From: Actinomycetales bacterium Actino_02
GTDB taxonomy: Bacteria > Actinomycetota > Actinomycetes > Propionibacteriales > Propionibacteriaceae
Direction: 5' to 3'
Assembly: GCA_001603275.1 (NCBI GenBank)
Contig: LUYM01000006.1
Coordinates: forward strand, 248,001 to 312,000
DNA: 64,000 nucleotides
The notes below the pieces were generated by a model, which had not been told where the DNA came from, made no database searches, and saw nothing but the letters and a program-made list of their open reading frames with translations. This document shows positions 36,439 to 44,802 of this stretch, piece after piece (the first letter of the stretch is position 1; the number at the start of each line of letters is the position of its first letter). The translations under genes were made by a program, and so were the position numbers.

Positions 36439-36867
36439 TCAGCGCTGGACGAGCCGGCTGAGCACGATGGCTGAGCGGGTGTGGTCGACGCTGGCCGCCG
36501 AGCGAACCCGTTCCAGTGCCTCCTCCAGAGAGGGAATGTCCCGGGACCGGATGTGGACGATCGCGTCCGCCTCGCCGGTGATGGTGGCGGCGTTGACCAC
36601 CTCGGGAACCGCGTTCAGGATCCGGCGCAGATCGGCCGGTGCCACAGTGCCGCGACAGAACAGTTCGACGTAGGCCTCGGTGCCGGACCCGTCCACGTTC
36701 GGGTCGACGTCGATGGTGAAGGCGCGGATCACCTTGTCGGCGACGAGTTTGTCGACCCGTCGCTTCACTGCGGACGCCGAGAGGCCGACGGTCACGCCCA
36801 GATCGGCGAAGCCGGCGCGGGAGTTGAGGCGCAGTCCGTCGATCAGTGCTCTGTCAATGGAATCCAT
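36439..36867 (-). CDS. Lrp/AsnC family transcriptional regulator
   Basis: A 142-aa regulator with an N-terminal helix-turn-helix (DRALIDGLRLNSRAGFADLG then GLSASAVKRRVDKLV) and a C-terminal RAM ligand domain (AYVELFCRG, ATITGEADAIVHI). It is divergently transcribed from a DDAH-like hydrolase across 102 bp, and I recall similar regulator/hydrolase pairs in mycobacterial arginine/ornithine loci. It probably responds to an amino acid and controls that gene. Confidence 0.88.
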   Translation of the reverse strand: MDSIDRALIDGLRLNSRAGFADLGVTVGLSASAVKRRVDKLVADKVIRAFTIDVDPNVDGSGTEAYVELFCRGTVAPADLRRILNAVPEVVNAATITGEADAIVHIRSRDIPSLEEALERVRSAASVDHTRSAIVLSRLVQR

Positions 36868-36917
36868 GTCGACATCCTACGCAATGAAAGCTGTGCCTGA
36901 CCGCTCAAGACGCGTGA

Positions 36918-36931
36918 ATCTTGCACAAGAT
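36918..36931. promoter_or_regulatory. candidate operator palindrome between Lrp and hydrolase genes
   Basis: ATCTTGCACAAGAT is a perfect 6+2+6 inverted repeat in the centre of the divergent intergenic region. Its position suits a binding site for the Lrp-type regulator, which usually recognises short degenerate palindromes. The assignment is inference. Confidence 0.45.
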
Positions 36932-36969
36932 GCACAGATCGGGCAAGGAATCGCTGGAATCATCGAAGC

Positions 36970-37839
36970 ATGACGTTGATCGAGTGCAACCCCGAGAGCC
37001 TGAGCGAGGCCGATTTGTCCCTGGCTGATTCAACTCCCACCGCGCCCCGCGTGCTGATGTGCCGTCCGGAGCACTTCACGGTCAGCTACCGGATCAACCC
37101 GTGGATGTACCCGCAGCAGCCGACCGACACCGCGCTGGCGCTGCGACAGTGGCAGGAGCTGTATCGCACCTACCAGGGTCTGGGCTTCCAGGTGGAGCTG
37201 ATCGATCCCGAGCCGGGCTTGCCGGACATGGTCTATGCGGCCAACGGCGGCTTCACCCTGGACGGCGTCGCCTACACGGCCCGCTTCCGGCACGCCGAGC
37301 GGGCCCCGGAGGGTCCGGCCTACGGCCGCTGGTTCGCCGATCACGGCTTCCGGGTGGCCGAGGCTGCCTGCGTGAACGAGGGCGAAGGCGACTTCATGCT
37401 GGTCGGCGACACCATCTACGCCGGCACCGGCTTCCGCAGCGACGATGCCAGCCACGACGAGCTCCGCTCGATCTTCGACCGCGAGGTGGTCACGCTGCGC
37501 CTGGTTGACCCGCGGTTCTACCACCTCGACACCGCCTTCGCCGTCCTCGATCCGGCCGGCGGCCCGGCGTCGGTGGCCTACCTGCCGTCCGCCTTCGACG
37601 AGGCCAGCCTGGCGATCCTGCGCAAGCGGTTCCCGGACGCGATCTTGGCCACGCAGGCCGATGCCGAGGTGCTCGGCCTGAACTCGTTCAGCGATGGACG
37701 CAATGTCGTGATCGCCAGCCGTGCAGAGACCTTCGCGCGTGATCTGACCGACCGTGGCTTCCAGCCGCACGGGGTGGACCTGTCCGAACTGCTGCGCGGC
37801 GGTGGCGGCGTGAAGTGCTGCACCTTGGTGTTGCGCTGA
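36970..37839 (+). CDS. dimethylarginine dimethylaminohydrolase/amidinotransferase-family hydrolase
   Basis: A 289-aa pentein-fold enzyme. Recognisable catalytic elements are the acidic EGEGDFM, the histidine in YHLDTAFAVL and the C-terminal Cys in GGGVKCCTL (Cys283 or Cys284). Substrate guidance residues are in CRPEHFTVSYRINPWM near the N-terminus. Family members act on N-methylarginines, arginine or related guanidines. The adjacent Lrp regulator supports a role in arginine/ornithine use. Which guanidine is hydrolysed cannot be told. Confidence 0.82.
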   Translation: MTLIECNPESLSEADLSLADSTPTAPRVLMCRPEHFTVSYRINPWMYPQQPTDTALALRQWQELYRTYQGLGFQVELIDPEPGLPDMVYAANGGFTLDGVAYTARFRHAERAPEGPAYGRWFADHGFRVAEAACVNEGEGDFMLVGDTIYAGTGFRSDDASHDELRSIFDREVVTLRLVDPRFYHLDTAFAVLDPAGGPASVAYLPSAFDEASLAILRKRFPDAILATQADAEVLGLNSFSDGRNVVIASRAETFARDLTDRGFQPHGVDLSELLRGGGGVKCCTLVLR

Positions 37840-37840
37840 G

Positions 37841-39451
37841 TCAGGCGCGGCACAAGCCGATGTGGAGGAAGAAGTCCCAGATCAGGACGCAACTGGGTGT
37901 CGGGCTGGGCTGAGGCGTAGCCGTCGTGTCGGGGGGCGCGGACGGCTCCGCTGTCGAGGTCGGGCTGGCTGATTCGGTCGAGGTGGCCGTCTCAGTCGGC
38001 CCGATCGTCGATTCCGGGCTGAGTTGCCCGCTCGGGGTGGGCTCGCTGGACGGCGTCGCAGTCGGCGTCAGGGCCAGCGGGGTGGGTTCACTCACAGTGG
38101 GCGCCGCCTCGCTCGGACTCGGCGAGGTCGACGGCGTGCTGACCGTCTCGGTCGGTTCGCTCGGAGCGGGCGTCGACTCGCTGGGGCTGGGCTCCAGGCT
38201 CGGCGTCGGTGCGTCCGTAGCCTCGGGACTCGCGGTGAAGGTCGGCCACGAACCGAACGGCGGGTAGGTCGGCTCGCTCGGGGTCGGCGTCGGATCGGGT
38301 GCCGGCTGAGCGCGGGCGCCCGTGGTCGGCGATGGCCTGGGTGCGTTCGTCGTGGGCTCCTGGGCCGGAGCCGTGCTCGGAACGGTCACCACGACAACGC
38401 GGGGTTCGGAGAGCGGCTCGACCTCACTGCTTGGCTGGACCAGCAGTGGGGCCAGTGATGGCGACGGCGGTGATCCAGCGGCCGAAGTGGACGGCATCGC
38501 GTGGGCGCCGAGGCTCAGCGAGACCACTCCGACCAGGCCGAGCACTGCCACCAGGCTGATCTGCGGCTGAAGGAGGCCGTGGGACAGCCGGGCTACCCAG
38601 CTGCTCGGCCGCAGCGCCGCAGTGACCACCTTGCCGCCGGCCTCACCGGTGACGAGGCTGCCGGCGGCCAGCAGGCCGGCCGAGGTGCCGGCGGCCAGCA
38701 GCGATACCCGCAGCACCGCGACCACTCGGTCCAGCCGGGACGCCGCCTTGCGGCAGCGGCGGCATTCGTCCAGGTGGATGGCGACGCGCTGCTGCTGGGC
38801 TTCGGGCAGTCGTCCCCGGCTGTACCCGCTGAGGTGCTCCAGCACCCAGCGGCATTCCGGCTCGGCGCTGCGCCGGTCGATGTGCTCGGCCAGCCAGGCA
38901 TTGCGCAGCCCTTCCCGGGCCCGCAGGCACAAAGCCGCCGTGGCGTTGTTCGACATGCCCAGGCGGGCGGCCAGGTCGGCGGTGCTCACTCCCTCCACCT
39001 CGCTGGCCCAGAGCACCTCCTGCCAGCGGGCGGGCAGTCCGCGGAACGCCCGTCCGATCAGCTCGGCTTCGGCGATGGCCAACTCTGTCTCGTCGGCGGT
39101 GTCCATGGTCTCGGCCAGGGTCGCCGGCTCCACCGGGATCTCCCGGGCGCCGCGGCGCCAGTTCAGTGCGATGTTGCGCACCGAGGTGCTCAGGTAGGGA
39201 CGAAACGCGGTGGCCGGGCCGCCGCCGTTGCGCAGCGCTTGCCAGACTCGGGTGAAGGCTTCGGCGGAGACGTCCTCGGGGTCCAGCGACGAGCTGGTCC
39301 GGGCGGCGACCATCATCGCCAACCGGCGGTAGCGACGGAAGAGTTCGGCGAAGGCAAGGCTGTCGCCGCGGCGGCTGCGTTCCAGCAGCTCCGCATCCTC
39401 GGCAGTCCGAAGCTGCTCGGCCGCAGCTTCGGCGTCGAACAGCAGACTCAT
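37841..39451 (-). CDS. ECF sigma factor fused to zinc anti-sigma, membrane and Ser/Thr/Pro-rich extracellular domains
   Basis: A 536-aa single protein. Residues ~20-95 form sigma region 2 (AFAELFRRYRRLAMMVAAR, DPEDVSAEAFTRVWQAL) and ~130-190 region 4 (LPARWQEVLWASEVEGVSTAD). Residues 226-233 are a zinc anti-sigma motif H-x3-C-x2-C (HLDECRRC). Hydrophobic helices follow at about 248-267 and 297-317. Residues 320-520 are a low-complexity Pro/Ser/Thr segment predicted outside the cell. The last residues SCVLIWDFFLHIGLCRA carry two cysteines. The layout suggests a sigma factor held at the membrane by its own anti-sigma part. It ends 2 bp from the convergent hydrolase. Confidence 0.85.
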   Translation of the reverse strand: MSLLFDAEAAAEQLRTAEDAELLERSRRGDSLAFAELFRRYRRLAMMVAARTSSSLDPEDVSAEAFTRVWQALRNGGGPATAFRPYLSTSVRNIALNWRRGAREIPVEPATLAETMDTADETELAIAEAELIGRAFRGLPARWQEVLWASEVEGVSTADLAARLGMSNNATAALCLRAREGLRNAWLAEHIDRRSAEPECRWVLEHLSGYSRGRLPEAQQQRVAIHLDECRRCRKAASRLDRVVAVLRVSLLAAGTSAGLLAAGSLVTGEAGGKVVTAALRPSSWVARLSHGLLQPQISLVAVLGLVGVVSLSLGAHAMPSTSAAGSPPSPSLAPLLVQPSSEVEPLSEPRVVVVTVPSTAPAQEPTTNAPRPSPTTGARAQPAPDPTPTPSEPTYPPFGSWPTFTASPEATDAPTPSLEPSPSESTPAPSEPTETVSTPSTSPSPSEAAPTVSEPTPLALTPTATPSSEPTPSGQLSPESTIGPTETATSTESASPTSTAEPSAPPDTTATPQPSPTPSCVLIWDFFLHIGLCRA

Positions 39452-39816
39452 CGGGGGACCTCTCCCGGCGAAGGGACGCCACCACTCGCCGGAACTGGCA
39501 GGCTATCCCGCCGGCTGGCGGGTGTCGCCCGGAGCGTGCGGGCACCCGCTCACCGCGTGGAGAGCCGCACCGACTGCGCAGCATCGTCCCGGAACAGGGC
39601 GACTGAGCCGCTTTTTCGCGCAGTGATCGGGACGGAAATCGTCCGCTGAGCGCAAACCACCCGGGGTATCGCAACTCGCCCTGACCAGCGGCTGGGTAAT
39701 TGTTTCCACTTCGGCGTTATTGGGAGCACAATGGCCGAAGTTGCCCGCGGCACCGTTGCCGCCCGCAACCCGGCGGAGTCCAGAATCCGCCGTTGAGCGC
39801 ATCGTTAGGAACCTGT
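39452..39816. other. 365-bp divergent gap before the PFOR gene
   Basis: No gene is seen. It should contain promoters for the sigma fusion (leftward) and PFOR (rightward); an AT-rich patch around 39695-39725 is the likeliest core. At 39630-39644 GGACG-gaaat-CGTCC resembles the dispersed palindrome with 5 loop bases deleted. Confidence 0.5.
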
Positions 39817-42800
39817 ATGTCATCGAAGACCTCTACCTACCCAGGCGTGCCCGAGGTAATCAACGGCAATGGCGCTGTGGCCTATGTCATGAAGCACGTC
39901 TGTGGGGGTGTGATCGGCTACCCGATCACCCCGTCCACGGAGATCTCGGAGACTTTCGAAGCTGCCCGTGCCGAGGGCCAGCTCAATGTCTTCGGCAAGC
40001 ACCCCTTCTTCGTCGAGACCGAGGGTGAGCACTCCGCGCAGAGCGGCGCCCTGGGCGCGGCCCTGACTGGTGGCGCGTTCATCTCCAATGCCTCCTCCAG
40101 CCAGGGCATCCTCTACGGCCTGGAGTCGCACTATGTGACCGTCGGCAAGAAGATCGGCGGCTTCGTGCTGCAGGTCGCCGCCCGGGTGGTCACCAAGCAT
40201 TCGCTGAACGTGATGGCCGGCCACGACGACGTCTACGCGCTGCTGCCCACCGGCTACACCATCCTGTTCGGCTCGAACCCGCAGGAGGCCGCCGATCTGG
40301 CCGCCATCTCGTATCGGACCTCTGCGCTCTCGCTGGTCCCGGTCGCCAACGCCATGGACGGGTTCGCCACCAGCCACGTGATGAGCGAAGTGCTGCTGCC
40401 CGAGCCGGAACTGCTGCGCACCTACCTCGGTGACCCGGCCGGACGGATCGCCTGCCCGACCGTGGCCCAGGAGCTGCTCTTCGGCGCCAAGGGACGGCTC
40501 TTCCAGCTGACCGCGTGGCTGGACCGCAACGCGTCCGCCTTCGAGCCCAAGGACCTGACCGCTCTGCGCGGCCACCTGGCCAAGCACGCCGAGGCCGTCG
40601 AGGCCGGCGACGAGGCGCTGTTGGACAAGACGCTGTCCTGGGTCCCGGCCGACAAGCAGGGCCCGTGGCGTCGTCAGTGGCGCAACGCCGAGGCCAAGGG
40701 CACCCGTCAGCTGGTCCCGGCCCTGGTCGACCCGAACAACCCCGGCTTGACCGGTCCGGTGCAGAACCAGCCCGACTTCCAGGCCGGCGCCGCCGACCAC
40801 CGCACCCACTTCGCCAGCGCCGTCCCGGCCCTGGTCCGGCAGGCCATGGCCGAGTACGCCGAACTCAGCGGACGTGAGTACGCGCCGGTCCAGGCCTACG
40901 GCTGCGAGGACGCCGACTACGTGATGGTCGGCATGGGTTCGATCACCGACGATGTCCGAGCCGTGCTGCCCTACCTGCGCTCGCAGGGGATCAAGGTCGG
41001 CGTGGTCTCGGTGAAGCTGCTGCAGCCGTTCCCGGAGGCCGAACTGGTCGCCGCAATCGGCAACGCGAAGGCGGTCACCGTCTTGGAGCGTTCCGATGAC
41101 ACCGCGCTGACCCGGCTGGTCACCTCGGCGCTGTTCCACGCCCGGGCCAATGCCGAAGCCGGCACCGAGCAGTTCGCCGGCGTCCCGGCCCTGGCCGCGC
41201 TGCCCCGGCTGACCACGGCGATCTTCGGCCTGGGCGGCCATGACGTCCAGCCGCGGCACCTCGTGGCCGGCTTCCAGAACATGGTGGACGCCAACCCGTC
41301 CCCGGTGGTCTACCTCGGTTCGCAGTTCTTCACCGCGAACCCGACCCCGGCCGTGTCGGCCATCCAGGATCGGCTGCGCGAGGCCTACCCGGAGACTCAG
41401 GCCATGGCGCTGGCCACCGGCGAGAACCCGAAGGTGCTGCCCGAGGGCTCGCTGCGGATCCGGTTCCACTCGGTCGGCGGCTACGGCACGGTGGCCACCG
41501 GCAAGCTGCTTACCGACCTGCTCAGCTCGCTGCTGGGCATGCACTCGAAGTCGGCACCCAAGTACGGCTCGGAGAAGTCCGGTGCCGCGACGAACTACTA
41601 CATCACCTTGTCCCCGGAGCCGGTGCTGATCACCAACGCCGAGCTCGAGGACGTCGAGGTCGTGGTCGCCCCTGACCACATGGTGTTCTCGCACACCAAC
41701 CCGCTCAAGGGCCTGGTTGCCGGCGGCACCCTGATCATGCAGTCCGATGCCGACCCGCTGACCGTCTGGAAGGGTCTGCCGGCCTTCGCCCGCCGGGCGA
41801 TCCGGGAGCGCAACATCCGCTTCCTGGTGATCGACGCCTTCAAGATCGCCCGCTCGCACGCGCCGAACCCCGAGCTCGAAACCCGAATGATGGGGATCGC
41901 CTTCATCGGCGCCATCCTGGGCAATGTCGAGGGCATCGCCCACCCGGGTGCCGAGGCCGAGACCGCTGATGAGGTGCGTGCCGAGCTCACCAAGAAGTTC
42001 GGACGCCGCGGCGAGAAGGTCGTCGAGGCGAACATGGCCGTCATCCACGACGGGATGAGCGCCACCACCGTGGTCGACTACGCCGATCCGTCCTTCGAGG
42101 TGGCCGAGGCCGAGCAGCTGCGCGAGGCCCGTCCGGCCTTGTCGGCGCTGATGTCGCCGACCGTGGGTGGGGAGCGGACCAGCGGCCTGTTCGACCCGTC
42201 CTACTTCGACGAGATGATGGGACGTCCGTTCCGTGACGGCACCATCGACGAGGCCCCGGTGCTGCCGGGCACCGGCTTGTTCATGCCGGCCGGCAGCGGT
42301 GCCACCAAGAACAAGGGCATCTTCCGGCGCAACGTCCCGATCTTCGATCCGGCCGCCTGCACGGCCTGCATGGAGTGCGCGATCGCCTGCCCGGACAACG
42401 CCATCCCGAACACGGCCCATGAGCTGTCCGACCTGCTGATCGCCGCCATCGAGGCGGCCGGCCTGGTCGAGTCGAAGCGGACGGCCTGGCTCGGCCTGGT
42501 GCCGGCCTGGACGGACGCCATTCGGGCTCGGCTGCTGGCCAACCCGGCGACGTCCGACCTGGCCGCGGTGGCCTCGGCTGCCGCCGAGGGTCTGGAGGTC
42601 CCGCCGATGTGGACCGCCCAGCTCGACCAGATCGCCGCCGCGCTGGCCGCCTTCCCGGTGGCCCGGACCCGTCCGCTGTTCGACGCTGCTGAGAAGACCG
42701 CCCCCGGCTCCGGGGTGCTGTTCTCGGCCGTTGTCGATCCATGGAAGTGCACCGGCTGCCTGCAGTGTGTCGAGGTCTGTGGCCCCGGCGCGCTGAGCAC

Positions 42801-44802
42801 GGTCGAGCAGGATCAGCCGCTGCTGGCCATGCTGGAGACCCGGTTCGAGCGGCTCACCACGCTGCCCGACACCCCCGAGCGGATCACGGCGGACGCCACC
42901 GCGCCCGGCGGCGACGTGAAGCGGATTCTGCTGTCCCGCAAGGACTACTACTCGATGACCGGTGGCCACGGCGCCTGCCGCGGCTGCGGTGAGGTGACCG
43001 CGATCCACCTGTTCACCTCGCTGTCGCACCGGATCGGCGGCGACCAGCGGGCGGCGCACACCGCCGAGCTCGAGCAGCTGCTCGACTCGCTGTCGACGCT
43101 GGCCGACAAGCTGCCCGAGGCCAGCCCGCGGCGGGCCCGAGTGAGCACGGCCATCGCCGAGCTGGAACGCCGGCTGTACCTGTACGAGTCCGGCCCGACC
43201 GGCAACGGCCCGGCCCCGACCGTGATGGCCAACTCCACCGGCTGCTCGAGCGTGTACGCCTCGACCATGCCGAACTCGCCCTACCTCGACCCGTGGGTCA
43301 ACGGCCTGTTCCAGGACGCCCAGCCGCTGGCGGTGGGCCTCTACGAGGGCTTGGTCGCCGGCCTGGTGGACGAGGTGCGCGCGCTGCGCATCGCCAAGCT
43401 GGAGCTGGCCGGCAAGTACGACCCGAGCATCCACGACGCGAAGCTGGCCACCTTGTCGTGGCGCGATTTCACGCTCGAGGAGCGGGCCCTGGTGCCGACC
43501 GTGGTGACGATCAGCGGTGACGGTGCGGCCTTCGACATCGGCTTCGGCGCCATGTCGCGGGTCTTTGCGGCCGGCACTCCGATCAAGTCGCTGGTGCTGG
43601 ACACCGGCGGCTACTCCAACACCGGCGGCCAGGCGTCCACCGCGTCCCATTCGGGCCAGGACGCCGACCTGGCCCGCTACGGTGCGGCCCACGCCGGCAA
43701 GCAGGAGCGGCGCAAGGAGCTCGGCCTGCTGGCCGCCTTCCATCCGAACGTCTACGTCTGCTCGACCTCGACGGCCTACCACGGGCACTTCCTGCGGGCG
43801 GCCGGCGAGATGCTCGGCTACGAGGACGGTGCGGCGCTGATGGTGGCCTACACCCCGTGCGACACCGAGAACGGGCTGCCCGAGGATCGGGCCAACGCCC
43901 GGGCCCGGATGGCCGTGGAGAGCCGGGTCAGCCCGCTGTTCGTCCACGACCCGCGGCGCGGAACGTCCATGTCGACCCGGTTCAGCCTGGAGGGCAACCC
44001 CGAGCCGACCGGCCTGTGGGTGACCACGGCGCTGACCTACCGCGACGAGCGGGGACGGGTGCAGGTGCTCAATCAGCCGTTCACCCCGGCCGATTTCGCC
44101 ATCGGTGAGGGCCGTTTCGCCAAGCAGTTCCGCTGGCTGGCCGCCTACGAGGAGGATCAGGCCATCCCGATCGCCGAGTACGTCGAGCTGCCCGCCGCCC
44201 AGCGGGCCGCCCGGACGCCGTTCGTCTACACCACCGATCGCAAGCAGCGGCTGGTGAAGATGGTCTGCTCGCCGGCCATCGTGGCCATGGTCGAGGATCG
44301 GCGCCAGAACTGGCGGACCCTGCAGTTCCTGGCCGGCCAGTCCGAGGCCCAGCTCAGCGCGGCTCACAAGGTCGAACTGGACGAGTGGACGGCCCGCTAC
44401 GCCGAGGCAGTGGATGCGCGGGAGTCGGCGTTGGACGTGATCGCTCAGGCGATGGCCGATCTGGCCACCTCGTCCGGCGCTCCGGCCGGCAGCCCGCTGC
44501 ATCTGGGTATCGGAATGCTGTCCGGGCCGGCGCCCACGCCGTCCGCTCCGGCGGCCCCGGCCGCCTCAGGGGAGCGTCCGATCTGGCTGGATCCCGAGGA
44601 CGTCACCAAGTGCAACGACTGCGCAACCTGCTACCAGGAGCTGCCGCAGCTGTTCGAGAAGGCCACCATCGTGGTCGACGGTGAGCCCAAGACCGTCGGA
44701 CGGATGAAGGACGGCGTCCTGGACGGCCTGGACGTTTCCGCCGAACTGGCCGCTCGGATCGCCCGGGTGAAGGCCACCTGCGACGCGGAGATCATCTCGT
44801 GA
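39817..44802 (+). CDS. nifJ: pyruvate:ferredoxin/flavodoxin oxidoreductase, very large single-chain form
   Basis: A 1661-aa enzyme that oxidatively decarboxylates pyruvate (or another 2-oxoacid) to acyl-CoA and passes electrons to an iron-sulfur acceptor. In order: domain I (GGVIGYPITPSTEISE), domain II (YVMVGMGSITDDVRAVL), gamma domain (HSVGGYGTVATGKLL), two [4Fe-4S] motifs (Cys848/851/854/858; Cys978/981/984/988), and TPP domain (CRGCGE, SGDGAAFDIGFGAM, GGYSNTGGQAS). Classical NifJ proteins have about 1170-1200 residues; here extra segments lie at about 215-330 and between the cluster motifs. A C-terminal cysteine-rich part (CNDCATCYQELPQLFE) looks like a built-in ferredoxin. ATG 39817 is preferred over 39700. 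The stop overlaps the next gene (GTGA). Confidence 0.9.
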   Translation: MSSKTSTYPGVPEVINGNGAVAYVMKHVCGGVIGYPITPSTEISETFEAARAEGQLNVFGKHPFFVETEGEHSAQSGALGAALTGGAFISNASSSQGILYGLESHYVTVGKKIGGFVLQVAARVVTKHSLNVMAGHDDVYALLPTGYTILFGSNPQEAADLAAISYRTSALSLVPVANAMDGFATSHVMSEVLLPEPELLRTYLGDPAGRIACPTVAQELLFGAKGRLFQLTAWLDRNASAFEPKDLTALRGHLAKHAEAVEAGDEALLDKTLSWVPADKQGPWRRQWRNAEAKGTRQLVPALVDPNNPGLTGPVQNQPDFQAGAADHRTHFASAVPALVRQAMAEYAELSGREYAPVQAYGCEDADYVMVGMGSITDDVRAVLPYLRSQGIKVGVVSVKLLQPFPEAELVAAIGNAKAVTVLERSDDTALTRLVTSALFHARANAEAGTEQFAGVPALAALPRLTTAIFGLGGHDVQPRHLVAGFQNMVDANPSPVVYLGSQFFTANPTPAVSAIQDRLREAYPETQAMALATGENPKVLPEGSLRIRFHSVGGYGTVATGKLLTDLLSSLLGMHSKSAPKYGSEKSGAATNYYITLSPEPVLITNAELEDVEVVVAPDHMVFSHTNPLKGLVAGGTLIMQSDADPLTVWKGLPAFARRAIRERNIRFLVIDAFKIARSHAPNPELETRMMGIAFIGAILGNVEGIAHPGAEAETADEVRAELTKKFGRRGEKVVEANMAVIHDGMSATTVVDYADPSFEVAEAEQLREARPALSALMSPTVGGERTSGLFDPSYFDEMMGRPFRDGTIDEAPVLPGTGLFMPAGSGATKNKGIFRRNVPIFDPAACTACMECAIACPDNAIPNTAHELSDLLIAAIEAAGLVESKRTAWLGLVPAWTDAIRARLLANPATSDLAAVASAAAEGLEVPPMWTAQLDQIAAALAAFPVARTRPLFDAAEKTAPGSGVLFSAVVDPWKCTGCLQCVEVCGPGALSTVEQDQPLLAMLETRFERLTTLPDTPERITADATAPGGDVKRILLSRKDYYSMTGGHGACRGCGEVTAIHLFTSLSHRIGGDQRAAHTAELEQLLDSLSTLADKLPEASPRRARVSTAIAELERRLYLYESGPTGNGPAPTVMANSTGCSSVYASTMPNSPYLDPWVNGLFQDAQPLAVGLYEGLVAGLVDEVRALRIAKLELAGKYDPSIHDAKLATLSWRDFTLEERALVPTVVTISGDGAAFDIGFGAMSRVFAAGTPIKSLVLDTGGYSNTGGQASTASHSGQDADLARYGAAHAGKQERRKELGLLAAFHPNVYVCSTSTAYHGHFLRAAGEMLGYEDGAALMVAYTPCDTENGLPEDRANARARMAVESRVSPLFVHDPRRGTSMSTRFSLEGNPEPTGLWVTTALTYRDERGRVQVLNQPFTPADFAIGEGRFAKQFRWLAAYEEDQAIPIAEYVELPAAQRAARTPFVYTTDRKQRLVKMVCSPAIVAMVEDRRQNWRTLQFLAGQSEAQLSAAHKVELDEWTARYAEAVDARESALDVIAQAMADLATSSGAPAGSPLHLGIGMLSGPAPTPSAPAAPAASGERPIWLDPEDVTKCNDCATCYQELPQLFEKATIVVDGEPKTVGRMKDGVLDGLDVSAELAARIARVKATCDAEIIS

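Noticed and set aside
39820-44502. A 1560-codon open frame antisense to the PFOR gene
   Set aside because: The plus strand encodes a clear PFOR with ordered motifs; the antisense product has low complexity and no recognisable domain.
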